Below, in pieces: positions 5,954-14,714 of a stretch of 14,880 bases of DNA. The notes under the pieces were generated by a model that saw only the letters and a program-made list of their open reading frames with translations, ran no database searches and was not told the origin of the DNA. The DNA comes from Chloroflexota bacterium (GTDB lineage: Bacteria; Chloroflexota; Anaerolineae; Anaerolineales; Anaerolineaceae), in NCBI GenBank assembly GCA_023434145.1, contig JAEYTI010000049.1, forward strand, positions 1 to 14,880, given 5' to 3'. The stretch's first letter is position 1; every line of letters starts with the position of its first letter. A program made the position numbers and the translations under genes.

Positions 5954-7414
5954 ATGGACACATTTATTACCTACGAGCAATTTGGCGCGGTTGGTGATGG
6001 CATAGCGGATGACTTACCGGCGATTGCAGCGGCGCACGCGTACGCGAACGCAAACGGGCTGCCGGTGAAAAGCAACCCGAAAGCCCTGTATTATCTGAGC
6101 GGCAAGGCCCTGACCGCGATTGTCCAAACAGACACCGACTGGAACGATTCCAAGTTTATCATCGATGACCGCGCGGTGGAAAACAACAAGACGCATCTCT
6201 TTGAAATCCGGTCTTCCCTCTCCCCTGTTCCGGTAACGATACCGGAACTCAAAAAGCGCCAGAGATCGCTGGGTTTTCCGCTGTCACATGACTGCTATAT
6301 CCATGTGACAGACGACAATGTGCGGCAGTTTATCCGCTTTGGATTGAACCAGAACAACGGCTATCCGCAGACAGACTGTTTTATCGCCACAAAAGATGGC
6401 GCGATCCACAATGAGATCATCTGGGACTTCGAGACGGTGACAGAGGCGGCTGCCCTGCCGATCGACGCGGCGACGCTGACTGTGAAAGGCGGCATGTTCA
6501 CCACCCTGGCGAACGGTGAGCCTTCTACCTATAACTATTATGCGCGGGGCATCAACGTCCACCGCTCCAACGTGAAGATCGAGGGCCTGTCACACTTTGT
6601 GATTATGGAAGGCGATACGGGCGCGCCGTACCACGGGTTTCTTCGCATCGATGACTGCGCCAATGTACTGTTGAAGAACTGCTACTTCACCGGGCGCAAA
6701 ATCTACGAGACCATTGGGTCCGCGGGGCTGCCGGTTTTGATGGGCTCGTACGATATCAGCATTCACCGCAGCATCAACGTGCGCTGCGAAGGCTGCCGGC
6801 AGTTCAACATCAACGACACCACCCGCTGGGGCGTGTACACATCCAACTTTTGCAAAGATTTGTCCGTGGATGATTGCGTGTTCTCGCGCTGGGACGCGCA
6901 CATGGGCTGCACCAACGTTGTCATCAAGGATTCTTCGTTGGGTCACCAGTGCCTCAACGCCATTGGGCACGGGCAGCTTACCGTGGAGAACGTGCATGCT
7001 TACGGTGGCAGGCTGGTGAACCTGCGCGGCGATTACGGCAGCCTGTGGGAAGGCGATCTGCTGGTGAAGGACTCCGTGTGGCACCTGCGCGAAGGCACGC
7101 GCGAGGCGGCAAGCCTCTTGGCGGCATCGCAGCGCGAGGATCACGACTTTGGTTACACCTGCACCATGCCGCGCAACATCGTCTTCGAGAACATTTTGAT
7201 CGACGACAGCCGGGTGGCAGATGATTTTGAAGGCGTGTACCTGTTCTCCGACTACAACCCGCTGGTCACCGACCAGGAGATCGAAGCCACCCACCCCTAC
7301 CACCTGCCGACCAGCCTCACCGTCCGCAACGTGCGCACGACCAGCGGGCGCGCGATCGGCCTGTGCAAAAATCCGACCCTCGCAGCGCGGTTCAAAAAGG
7401 CACTAGGGATCTAA
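5954..7414 (+). CDS. Right-handed parallel beta-helix / pectate-lyase-like protein
   Basis: The product has 486 aa. The N-terminus carries YEQFGAVGDGIADDLPAI (7-24), the conserved FGA-x-GDG-x-x-DD-x-x-AI motif of Pectate_lyase_3-type proteins, found in glycan lyases, polygalacturonases and phage tailspikes. The remainder (about 170-465) is rich in short coil repeats with N/D turns, such as NVKIEGLSHFVIMEG, NVLLKNCYFTG, KDLSVDDCVFSR, NVVIKDSSL and NIVFENILIDDSR, typical of stacked helix turns. Asp, His and Arg residues that could form a polysaccharide cleft are plentiful, but the catalytic set cannot be fixed by eye. There is no signal peptide or membrane anchor at the N-terminus, which is unusual for an extracellular polysaccharide enzyme. 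GAGG lies six bases before ATG. It is transcribed alone, away from the SirB1-family gene, towards the palindrome axis. Whether it is a lyase, hydrolase, epimerase or structural protein is open. Confidence 0.85.
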   Translation: MDTFITYEQFGAVGDGIADDLPAIAAAHAYANANGLPVKSNPKALYYLSGKALTAIVQTDTDWNDSKFIIDDRAVENNKTHLFEIRSSLSPVPVTIPELKKRQRSLGFPLSHDCYIHVTDDNVRQFIRFGLNQNNGYPQTDCFIATKDGAIHNEIIWDFETVTEAAALPIDAATLTVKGGMFTTLANGEPSTYNYYARGINVHRSNVKIEGLSHFVIMEGDTGAPYHGFLRIDDCANVLLKNCYFTGRKIYETIGSAGLPVLMGSYDISIHRSINVRCEGCRQFNINDTTRWGVYTSNFCKDLSVDDCVFSRWDAHMGCTNVVIKDSSLGHQCLNAIGHGQLTVENVHAYGGRLVNLRGDYGSLWEGDLLVKDSVWHLREGTREAASLLAASQREDHDFGYTCTMPRNIVFENILIDDSRVADDFEGVYLFSDYNPLVTDQEIEATHPYHLPTSLTVRNVRTTSGRAIGLCKNPTLAARFKKALGI

Positions 7415-7466
7415 GCAATACGTTGTTGGAGGTTCGCGAATTCGCGAACCTCCAACAACGTATTGC
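7415..7466. repeat. Palindrome axis: self-complementary hairpin behind the two convergent beta-helix genes
   Basis: The 26 bases after each beta-helix stop codon are exact complements meeting at 7440/7441. The innermost 16 bases are TTCGCGAATTCGCGAA (7433-7448), flanked by GTTGTTGGAGG on the left and CCTCCAACAACG on the right. GGAGGTTCGCGAACCTCC is itself self-complementary, so the natural genome may hold a shorter terminator hairpin here with a single TTCGCGAA. The doubling may arise from fold-back at this point. GTTGTTGG is shared with the terminator at 168-214, supporting a terminator origin. The true sequence beyond the axis cannot be known from this window. Confidence 0.7.
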
Positions 7467-8927
7467 TTAGATCCCTAGTGCCTTTTTGAACCGCGCTGCG
7501 AGGGTCGGATTTTTGCACAGGCCGATCGCGCGCCCGCTGGTCGTGCGCACGTTGCGGACGGTGAGGCTGGTCGGCAGGTGGTAGGGGTGGGTGGCTTCGA
7601 TCTCCTGGTCGGTGACCAGCGGGTTGTAGTCGGAGAACAGGTACACGCCTTCAAAATCATCTGCCACCCGGCTGTCGTCGATCAAAATGTTCTCGAAGAC
7701 GATGTTGCGCGGCATGGTGCAGGTGTAACCAAAGTCGTGATCCTCGCGCTGCGATGCCGCCAAGAGGCTTGCCGCCTCGCGCGTGCCTTCGCGCAGGTGC
7801 CACACGGAGTCCTTCACCAGCAGATCGCCTTCCCACAGGCTGCCGTAATCGCCGCGCAGGTTCACCAGCCTGCCACCGTAAGCATGCACGTTCTCCACGG
7901 TAAGCTGCCCGTGCCCAATGGCGTTGAGGCACTGGTGACCCAACGAAGAATCCTTGATGACAACGTTGGTGCAGCCCATGTGCGCGTCCCAGCGCGAGAA
8001 CACGCAATCATCCACGGACAAATCTTTGCAAAAGTTGGATGTGTACACGCCCCAGCGGGTGGTGTCGTTGATGTTGAACTGCCGGCAGCCTTCGCAGCGC
8101 ACGTTGATGCTGCGGTGAATGCTGATATCGTACGAGCCCATCAAAACCGGCAGCCCCGCGGACCCAATGGTCTCGTAGATTTTGCGCCCGGTGAAGTAGC
8201 AGTTCTTCAACAGTACATTGGCGCAGTCATCGATGCGAAGAAACCCGTGGTACGGCGCGCCCGTATCGCCTTCCATAATCACAAAGTGTGACAGGCCCTC
8301 GATCTTCACGTTGGAGCGGTGGACGTTGATGCCCCGCGCATAATAGTTATAGGTAGAAGGCTCACCGTTCGCCAGGGTGGTGAACATGCCGCCTTTCACA
8401 GTCAGCGTCGCCGCGTCGATCGGCAGGGCAGCCGCCTCTGTCACCGTCTCGAAGTCCCAGATGATCTCATTGTGGATCGCGCCATCTTTTGTGGCGATAA
8501 AACAGTCTGTCTGCGGATAGCCGTTGTTCTGGTTCAATCCAAAGCGGATAAACTGCCGCACATTGTCGTCTGTCACATGGATATAGCAGTCATGTGACAG
8601 CGGAAAACCCAGCGATCTCTGGCGCTTTTTGAGTTCCGGTATCGTTACCGGAACAGGGGAGAGGGAAGACCGGATTTCAAAGAGATGCGTCTTGTTGTTT
8701 TCCACCGCGCGGTCATCGATGATAAACTTGGAATCGTTCCAGTCGGTGTCTGTTTGGACAATCGCGGTCAGGGCCTTGCCGCTCAGATAATACAGGGCTT
8801 TCGGGTTGCTTTTCACCGGCAGCCCGTTTGCGTTCGCGTACGCGTGCGCCGCTGCAATCGCCGGTAAGTCATCCGCTATGCCATCACCAACCGCGCCAAA
8901 TTGCTCGTAGGTAATAAATGTGTCCAT
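7467..8927 (-). CDS. Right-handed beta-helix / pectate-lyase-like protein (mirror copy)
   Basis: The 486-residue product is identical to that of the gene at 5954-7414, including the FGAVGDGIADD motif near the N-terminus and no signal peptide. The two copies converge on the palindrome axis with only 52 bases between their stop codons. The copy is well supported as an open reading frame; its existence as a second genomic gene depends on whether the inverted repeat is real. Confidence 0.8.
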   Translation of the reverse strand: MDTFITYEQFGAVGDGIADDLPAIAAAHAYANANGLPVKSNPKALYYLSGKALTAIVQTDTDWNDSKFIIDDRAVENNKTHLFEIRSSLSPVPVTIPELKKRQRSLGFPLSHDCYIHVTDDNVRQFIRFGLNQNNGYPQTDCFIATKDGAIHNEIIWDFETVTEAAALPIDAATLTVKGGMFTTLANGEPSTYNYYARGINVHRSNVKIEGLSHFVIMEGDTGAPYHGFLRIDDCANVLLKNCYFTGRKIYETIGSAGLPVLMGSYDISIHRSINVRCEGCRQFNINDTTRWGVYTSNFCKDLSVDDCVFSRWDAHMGCTNVVIKDSSLGHQCLNAIGHGQLTVENVHAYGGRLVNLRGDYGSLWEGDLLVKDSVWHLREGTREAASLLAASQREDHDFGYTCTMPRNIVFENILIDDSRVADDFEGVYLFSDYNPLVTDQEIEATHPYHLPTSLTVRNVRTTSGRAIGLCKNPTLAARFKKALGI

Positions 8928-8948
8928 GATGTTCCTCTACTTGGAGTG

Positions 8949-8999
8949 GGTTTGCGTTTGTGTGGGAGTTGCTGTGTAACTCCCACACAAACGCAAACC
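8949..8999 (-). other. Perfect 22-bp leader hairpin (mirror copy)
   Basis: Mirror of the hairpin at 5882-5932, with loop GCTGTGT as read on the plus strand. It lies just upstream of the beta-helix gene that starts at 8927 on the minus strand. Confidence 0.85.
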
Positions 9000-9072
9000 T
9001 GATCAGTACGTAAATCCGTATGAGAATATTCTATATCCATTTCTCATTTGATGTTTTGTCGGTTATTGTTTA

Positions 9073-9090
9073 TGATAATTATAGTTATCA
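9073..9090. promoter_or_regulatory. Operator-like palindrome (mirror copy)
   Basis: TGATAATTATAGTTATCA, mirror of 5791-5808. It overlaps the TATAGT proposed as the -10 box of the SirB1-family operon. Confidence 0.45.
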
Positions 9091-9226
9091 AAATCAATTA
9101 TGGATTCTCATTTACATCTGGACAAAAACCCATTTTGCGTTGACAATTACACCCGATGGTTCTGCCCTACCCTTGTTCGACTGTTCGACTGTTTGCCGCT
9201 CGACCTAGTTCAGGTGCTCGTAATTA

Positions 9227-10048
9227 ATGGAAGATTTTACGCTCTCTGATGAAATTAGCCAACCGGTCATCAATATCCCGCGCGCCGCACTCCAGTTCTC
9301 GCGTGCAATTGCCTTCCCTTTATTGGATGTAAACGGATATCTGTCGCGGCTCGATAAACTGGCGGAGAAGGCCCGCCCCTACGTCGAAGCCAGCAGCAGC
9401 CTGGTAGACCGCGTTGATGCAATCTCGGAATTCCTGTTCGATCAGATGCGCTTCCGTGGCAACCGCACCGATTATCACGACCCGATGAACAGCCACCTCA
9501 ACCGCGTACTGGACCGCAAACAGGGTATCCCCATCACGCTATCGATCCTCTATATCGCGGTGGCGCAGCGGCTGGGCCTGCCCGCCTATGGCATTGGGTT
9601 GCCGGGCCACTTCATCGTTGGCGTGTATCAAAACGGCACCGAAATCCTGATCGACCCCTTCAACGCCGGGCTGCGCCTTTCGCATACCGACTGTGCAAAG
9701 CTGGTAAAAGAAAGCACCGGGCACCAGGGACCCTTCCAGCACAAGTGGTTGCATCCGGTGGCCCCGATTGATCTGCTGGGGCGCATGCTCACCAACTTGT
9801 GCAATGCGTATGTGCAGCGCGAAAATTGGGACGCCGCCATCCCGGTGATCCATCACCTCTTGCGCCTGCAACCGGAACGTGAGTTCCACCTGCGCGATCT
9901 CGGCTACCTTTACCTCTACAACGGTTCCATGCGCCTCTCCGCGCAGTACCTCGAAGAATATCTGCGCCGCGCACCTTCCGCGCCCGATTTTGAGAATGTG
10001 AAATCCAGTTTACAAATTGTGGCAGGCCGTCTGGCCTTGTGGAACTAG
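9227..10048 (+). CDS. SirB1-family protein (mirror copy)
   Basis: The 273-residue product is identical to that of the gene at 4833-5654, with the same RKQGIPITLS, GLPGHF and IDPFNAG elements and TPR-like tail. It is the first gene of the outward operon with the ParB/Usp and GNAT genes at 10104 and 11872. Confidence 0.85.
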   Translation: MEDFTLSDEISQPVINIPRAALQFSRAIAFPLLDVNGYLSRLDKLAEKARPYVEASSSLVDRVDAISEFLFDQMRFRGNRTDYHDPMNSHLNRVLDRKQGIPITLSILYIAVAQRLGLPAYGIGLPGHFIVGVYQNGTEILIDPFNAGLRLSHTDCAKLVKESTGHQGPFQHKWLHPVAPIDLLGRMLTNLCNAYVQRENWDAAIPVIHHLLRLQPEREFHLRDLGYLYLYNGSMRLSAQYLEEYLRRAPSAPDFENVKSSLQIVAGRLALWN

Positions 10049-10103
10049 CCCCCCTCCCCTTCCCCACCACTTGCTGGATACACACTGTGATGGAGGTGCC
10101 GGT

Positions 10104-11861
10104 ATGGACGATCATCCTTCTCTTTTTCACCGCGCGGTAAACGATTTCCATCAAGCGCGCCGAAAAGCACGCCTGGAAAACATCCTGCTCACCTTCCAGG
10201 GCAAGCCCAAAGAACTAATGTCTTATGACGAGGTGCGTCATAAGCTGCGCGCCACCGAAGGCTCCGCCCGCCGTTTGCAGGAGATCCCGCTGGATTCGAT
10301 CGTTGGCAGCGTCAATCGCTACACCGATTTCACCCGCAGCTTCCTCCCGCGCCAGGAATCGGACCGCGAACGCTGGGCGCGCGTAAAGCTGGGCGTAGAG
10401 CGCATGGCGGGCCTGCCGCCGATCGAAGCCTACAAGATCGGCGACGTATACTTCGTGCTGGATGGTCACCACCGCGTATCGGTGGCGCGTGAGCTAGGCG
10501 CGGATACCATCGAAGGCTACGTCATCCCGGTCTACACGCGCGTTCCGCCTTCCCCCACCGACCGCCCGGACGATATCATCATCAAGGCTGAGTACGTCGA
10601 ATTTCTCTCGCGCACGCGCATCGATGATCTGCGCCCTGGCGCAAACCTGCTGGTCACTGCCCCTGGGCAATACCAGAAGCTGCATGAGCACATCGCCGTC
10701 CACCGTTACTTCATGGGCGAGCGCCTGGGCCGCGAGGTGAAGCAAGAGGAGGCTGTCATCGACTGGTACGATACGGTCTACCTGCCGCTGGCGCAGCTTA
10801 TCCGCGAGCGTGACCTGCTGCGCGACTTCCCGCACCGCACCGAAACCGACCTGTACATCTGGATTATGGACTATCGCAGCCAGCTCGGCGGCGGTGAGAT
10901 CGGCTGGGAAGTGCCTGTTGACCGCGCGGCGGCGGATTTTTCCGCCCGGTTCAGCCCGCAGCGCCGCCTGCCGCGCCTGCTCCACCGCATCTCAGACGTG
11001 CTGGTGCCCGATACGCTTTCCCCCGGGCCTGCTCCCGGGCAGTGGCGCAGTGAGCACCCCTCGCCCCACCGCCTGGACCATCTCTTCGACGATATGCTCG
11101 TCACCGTGCCGGGCGCGGTCACCAAGCGGCATTTGGCCGGCTGGGCCGCGGTGAAGATAGCAGTAGAGGTCGCCCGCCGCGAAGAAGCCCGCCTGACGGG
11201 CATCCTCGTGGTGCGGCCTGGGGAGCCAAAGGATACCGAAGAAATTACTGCCATCCGGCGCGAGTTTCTGCGCCGCTGTGATGAGGCCGGGATCTTTGGC
11301 CGCCTGATTGTAGAAGAAGCGGAAGACATCGCGCCGCTGATCTGCCGCCGTTCGCCATGGGTCGATCTGGTCGTTTTCCGCATGAACTACCCCCCACCCA
11401 CCCAGCCGCTCAAACGTTTGCGCTCCGGCGCCCGTTTGATGATCCGCCAGTGCAGCTCGCCCATCCTGGCGGTGCCAGATTCGGGTTTCAACCTCGACGG
11501 CGGCGCGCTGCTGGCGTACGGCCCCGGTCGCAAAGCAGATGAAGCCCTGTTCGTCGCCACCTACCTGGCCGGCGCGTGGAAGATTCCACTGACGGTGGTG
11601 ACTGCCAAGGCAGATACGAAAATCAACACCTCCATGGAGCGGGCGCGCTCCTACCTGAACGAGCACGGCATCAACGAGGTCTCATACATTGAAGAGGGTG
11701 GCGACCCCACGCGCGCCGTGGTGCTCAATGCCGAAGCACAGAACTGCGGCTTTATCGTCATGGGCGGGTACGAATCTTCCCCAGTGTATGAGTCGATCTT
11801 TGGCAGCACAGTAGATCGCGTGCTGCGCTCAACCCGCAGGCCGGTATTCATCTGCCGGTAA
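10104..11861 (+). CDS. ParB-like/tandem UspA fusion protein (mirror copy)
   Basis: The 585-residue product is identical to that of the gene at 3020-4777. The start is set by GGAGG at 10092-10096, seven bases before ATG. A TTG codon at 10017 is in frame but lies inside the SirB1-family gene and lacks a ribosome binding site. DGHHRVSVAR marks the ParB-like part and GSTVDRVLRSTRRPVF marks the last Usp domain. Confidence 0.83.
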   Translation: MDDHPSLFHRAVNDFHQARRKARLENILLTFQGKPKELMSYDEVRHKLRATEGSARRLQEIPLDSIVGSVNRYTDFTRSFLPRQESDRERWARVKLGVERMAGLPPIEAYKIGDVYFVLDGHHRVSVARELGADTIEGYVIPVYTRVPPSPTDRPDDIIIKAEYVEFLSRTRIDDLRPGANLLVTAPGQYQKLHEHIAVHRYFMGERLGREVKQEEAVIDWYDTVYLPLAQLIRERDLLRDFPHRTETDLYIWIMDYRSQLGGGEIGWEVPVDRAAADFSARFSPQRRLPRLLHRISDVLVPDTLSPGPAPGQWRSEHPSPHRLDHLFDDMLVTVPGAVTKRHLAGWAAVKIAVEVARREEARLTGILVVRPGEPKDTEEITAIRREFLRRCDEAGIFGRLIVEEAEDIAPLICRRSPWVDLVVFRMNYPPPTQPLKRLRSGARLMIRQCSSPILAVPDSGFNLDGGALLAYGPGRKADEALFVATYLAGAWKIPLTVVTAKADTKINTSMERARSYLNEHGINEVSYIEEGGDPTRAVVLNAEAQNCGFIVMGGYESSPVYESIFGSTVDRVLRSTRRPVFICR

Positions 11862-11871
11862 GGAGGATGCC

Positions 11872-12405
11872 ATGCTAAAAGGAAAATTAATCACCCTTCG
11901 CCCTGTGCGCGAACCCGATCTCGATGTGTTATATACCTACCATGTTGATATCGATAACCGGGGAGATTTCTTTCCACGAGGCATTATCGCCCAAACTGCT
12001 TTCCAGAAGCAGTACCAAGAGACAGGCTTTTGGAACAAGGATGAGGGTATGCTCGTTATTGTTGCGCCCAATAACGAGATGATCGGCCATATTGAATTCT
12101 TCAAGACTGTCAACTATCTAGACGAATACGAACTTTCTTACCACATTTATGCGCCCGAACACCGCGGAAAGGGTGCGGCGACCGAAGCCGTGAACCTGCT
12201 GGTCCGTTACCTGTTCGAGACGAAACGCGTCAACCGCATCCGGTTGGTCATCCATCCCGACAACCTCGCTTCTCGACGGCTGGCAGAAAGGTGCGGGTTC
12301 AAGCACGAAGGCACCGCTCGTGGGGCGTGGTACAACAAGGGCCGGCATCAGGATGTGGAGATTTATTCCATCCTGCATGACGATGTGATCGGCGCACAAC
12401 GATAA
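11872..12405 (+). CDS. GNAT-family N-acetyltransferase (mirror copy)
   Basis: The 177-residue product is identical to that of the gene at 2476-3009. AGGAGG at 11861-11866 overlaps the upstream TAA, which ties its translation to the ParB/Usp gene. The acetyl-CoA loop RGKGAA and the CGFKHEG motif are present. Confidence 0.87.
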   Translation: MLKGKLITLRPVREPDLDVLYTYHVDIDNRGDFFPRGIIAQTAFQKQYQETGFWNKDEGMLVIVAPNNEMIGHIEFFKTVNYLDEYELSYHIYAPEHRGKGAATEAVNLLVRYLFETKRVNRIRLVIHPDNLASRRLAERCGFKHEGTARGAWYNKGRHQDVEIYSILHDDVIGAQR

Positions 12406-12445
12406 ACTGCCCCCTTTTTTCGCCCCCCTTTCCATGCACTTCCTG

Positions 12446-12451
12446 TATAAT
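12446..12451 (+). promoter_or_regulatory. Candidate -10 box for NfeD-flotillin operon (mirror copy)
   Basis: TATAAT in the gap between the GNAT and NfeD-like genes; mirror of 2430-2435. No recognisable -35 lies at the correct distance. Confidence 0.35.
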
Positions 12452-12581
12452 GATGTTGAGAGCTCCCGGGCATCTCAGCCGTTGTTCAGACAAATTCTCA
12501 TAAAGAAATTTCATTGCAGGCTGGCCGTCTACGCAAGTGGTATCCACGCACGTGGGCATGCCAGGAAGTGCTGGAGAAAAA

Positions 12582-13148
12582 ATGGGGTGGAATACAATTT
12601 ACTTAATCTGCGCGGTTGCTGGCGGCGCTATTCTCGTGCTGCGCATCATTTTGATGGCGGTCGGCATTGATCAGGGCGATGCACCGGACGTTTCCATGGA
12701 TGTGGATGGCGGGGGCGGTGAAGGTATCACCGGCGGAGCAAGCTTCCTCTCGCTGCAATCCATCGCCGGCTTTTTTACCATGTTTGGCCTGGTGGGCATG
12801 GGGCTGCTGCAAATTGGCTCCTCAGAAATCGTCAGCTTGTTGGGCGCACTGGGCGCCGGCGCGCTGACCGCCTGGGCCACCGGTATGATCTTCTTGCAGA
12901 TGCGCCGGCTCCAATCTGAAGGAACAATGGTTATAACCAACGCCATTGGGCAAGTTGGTTCTGTTTATCTAACGATCCCAGAAAAAGGCACCGGGGTCGT
13001 CACCGTTACCGTACAGGGAGCGCAGCGCACGCTGGACGCCGTATCAGAGCACGGCCAGCGCATCCCCACGGGAAGCATCGTGCGAGTGGTGTCTGTCACG
13101 GCCGGGACAATCCTGGTTGTGACCGAACAAACCACCGATATTGCTTAA
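12582..13148 (+). CDS. NfeD-like membrane protein (mirror copy)
   Basis: The 188-residue product is identical to that of the gene at 1733-2299: three hydrophobic segments followed by an OB-fold-like C-terminal domain. GGAG at 12573-12576 supports ATG 12582 over the in-frame GTG at 12537. Confidence 0.82.
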   Translation: MGWNTIYLICAVAGGAILVLRIILMAVGIDQGDAPDVSMDVDGGGGEGITGGASFLSLQSIAGFFTMFGLVGMGLLQIGSSEIVSLLGALGAGALTAWATGMIFLQMRRLQSEGTMVITNAIGQVGSVYLTIPEKGTGVVTVTVQGAQRTLDAVSEHGQRIPTGSIVRVVSVTAGTILVVTEQTTDIA

Positions 13149-13152
13149 TTCG

Positions 13153-13195
13153 CTAACGCGTGGTGCTGCGCGCAAGTAACAGCACCACACGCTAG
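13153..13195 (+). other. Intergenic hairpin between nfeD-like and flotillin genes (mirror copy)
   Basis: Stem arms at 13153-13168 and 13180-13195 enclose an 11-base loop. The inner nine base pairs are perfect and no T-tract follows. Mirror of 1686-1728. Confidence 0.6.
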
Positions 13196-13220
13196 ACCCC
13201 ACACCTCAGGAGGATTTTCG

Positions 13221-14645
13221 ATGGATTTGCCACTTTTGACCCTTGCGGTCATCGTATTTATCATCATCTTGTTCTTCGCCTTCATCTTCATGACCAGCCG
13301 CTACAAACGCTGCCCATCGGATAGAATCCTGGTGGTGTCTGGGCGGGTAGGCAAGGGCATGTCGAGCAGGACCATGCACGGCGGTGGGGCATTCATCTGG
13401 CCGGTGGTGCAGGAATACCGCTACATGAGCCTGACTCCGCTGACCATCAATATCCCGCTGCAAAATGCGCTGTCGCTCCAGAACATCCGCATCAACGTGC
13501 CCAGCACGTTCACGGTTGGCATCAGCACGCAGCCCGAGATCATGACCGTCGCGGCGGAACGCCTCGTCAACCTGACCCCCAACCTGATCGAAGCCATGGC
13601 GAAGGAAATCATCTTCGGCCAGCTTCGTCTCACGGTCGCATCGCTGACCATTGAGCAAATCAATCAGGACCGCGAAAGCTTCCTGGATGCCGTGCGCAAG
13701 AACGTGGAGCCCGAGCTCAACAAGATCGGCCTGTACCTGATCAACGTCAACATCACCGACATCACCGATGAGAGTGATTACATCGAGAGCATCGGTAAGA
13801 AGGCCGCGTCCGAAGCCGTCAACCGCGCCAAGGTCGACGTGGCGCAGCAGACGAAGATGGGCTCCATCGGTGAATCCGATGCGAAGCGTGAAGAGACCAT
13901 CCGCGTATCTGAGAACCTGGCCGAAGCCGAAAAGGGTAAGAAGACCGCCATGGCCAGCCAGCGTATCTTCGTCCAGCAGCGCGAGGCGGAAGCCGTGCGC
14001 GGCGAAAATGCCTCGCAGGCTGAAATTGCCGCTTCGAACGCCGAGCTGGAAGTTCAGAAAGCCACTGCCCAGCAGCGCGCGGAAGTTGCCAAGCGCGAGG
14101 CCGAAAAAGCCATCCAGATGGCCGAGTACGAAACCCGCATGGCTATGCTGAAGGCTGATGAAATTTCCCAGCAGGAAATCAACAAAACCAAGCAGGAGAT
14201 CGACGCCGAAGCCAACGCCGAGCGTGTTCGCCGCGAGGCGCGCGGTCAGGCCGACAGCATCCTGATGAAGTACGAGGCCGAAGCCGAAGGTCTGCGCAAG
14301 CTGCTCGAAGCGAAGGCCGAGGGCTACCAGCGCCTGATGCAGAGCGTCAACGGCGATTCCAAGGCAGCCGCCAGCCTGCTGCTGATCGAGAAACTGAACG
14401 ACATCGTCAGCGCCCAGGTAGAAGCCATCTCCAACATGAAGATCGACAAGATCACCGTGTGGGACGGCGGCGGGCACAACGGCAGCGGCAACGCCGCGGC
14501 AGATTTTGTGTCGGGCTTTGTCAAGGTCCTCCCCCCACTCCAGGAGATCGCCGCTATGGCCGGCGTTGAGCTGCCCGAATACATGGGCAGACCCGCCCCG
14601 CAGAAGCCTCACAATGGCGAGCTGCCTGAGAAAGCGGAAATCTAA
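13221..14645 (+). CDS. Flotillin-like SPFH/Band 7 protein (mirror copy)
   Basis: The 474-residue product is identical to that of the gene at 236-1660. AGGAGG at 13208-13213 precedes ATG by seven bases. It has an N-terminal anchor, SPFH domain, long Ala/Glu-rich coiled coil and the KITVWDGG element. Confidence 0.88.
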   Translation: MDLPLLTLAVIVFIIILFFAFIFMTSRYKRCPSDRILVVSGRVGKGMSSRTMHGGGAFIWPVVQEYRYMSLTPLTINIPLQNALSLQNIRINVPSTFTVGISTQPEIMTVAAERLVNLTPNLIEAMAKEIIFGQLRLTVASLTIEQINQDRESFLDAVRKNVEPELNKIGLYLINVNITDITDESDYIESIGKKAASEAVNRAKVDVAQQTKMGSIGESDAKREETIRVSENLAEAEKGKKTAMASQRIFVQQREAEAVRGENASQAEIAASNAELEVQKATAQQRAEVAKREAEKAIQMAEYETRMAMLKADEISQQEINKTKQEIDAEANAERVRREARGQADSILMKYEAEAEGLRKLLEAKAEGYQRLMQSVNGDSKAAASLLLIEKLNDIVSAQVEAISNMKIDKITVWDGGGHNGSGNAAADFVSGFVKVLPPLQEIAAMAGVELPEYMGRPAPQKPHNGELPEKAEI

Positions 14646-14666
14646 ACCAGATCGCATGAAAACAAA

Positions 14667-14713
14667 GAGGGTTGTTGGGCCAGTGGCCCAACAACCCTCA
14701 CATTTTTCTTTTT
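14667..14713 (+). terminator. Intrinsic terminator behind flotillin (mirror copy)
   Basis: A 16-base arm at 14667-14682 pairs exactly with 14684-14699, followed by a T-rich run at 14702-14713. Mirror of 168-214. Confidence 0.88.
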
Positions 14714-14714
14714 A

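Larger units (their letters stand above)
8928..9226. promoter_or_regulatory. Divergent AT-rich control region (mirror copy)
   Basis: Mirror of 5655-5953. In this orientation, the candidate promoter of the SirB1-family gene reads TTGTCG at 9056-9061, 18 bases, TATAGT at 9080-9085. TTGACA at 9140-9145 resembles a -35 box but lacks a partner -10 at normal spacing. The weak AGGTG site for the SirB1-family start is at 9212-9216. Confidence 0.55.

Noticed and set aside
6590..7303. 237-codon antisense frame in the beta-helix gene
   Set aside because: Shadow frame with no ribosome binding site or recognisable motif; the sense frame carries a clear conserved family motif.
12403..12430. Terminator behind the GNAT gene at the C/T-rich run
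   Set aside because: A T-tract exists but no complementary stem precedes it.
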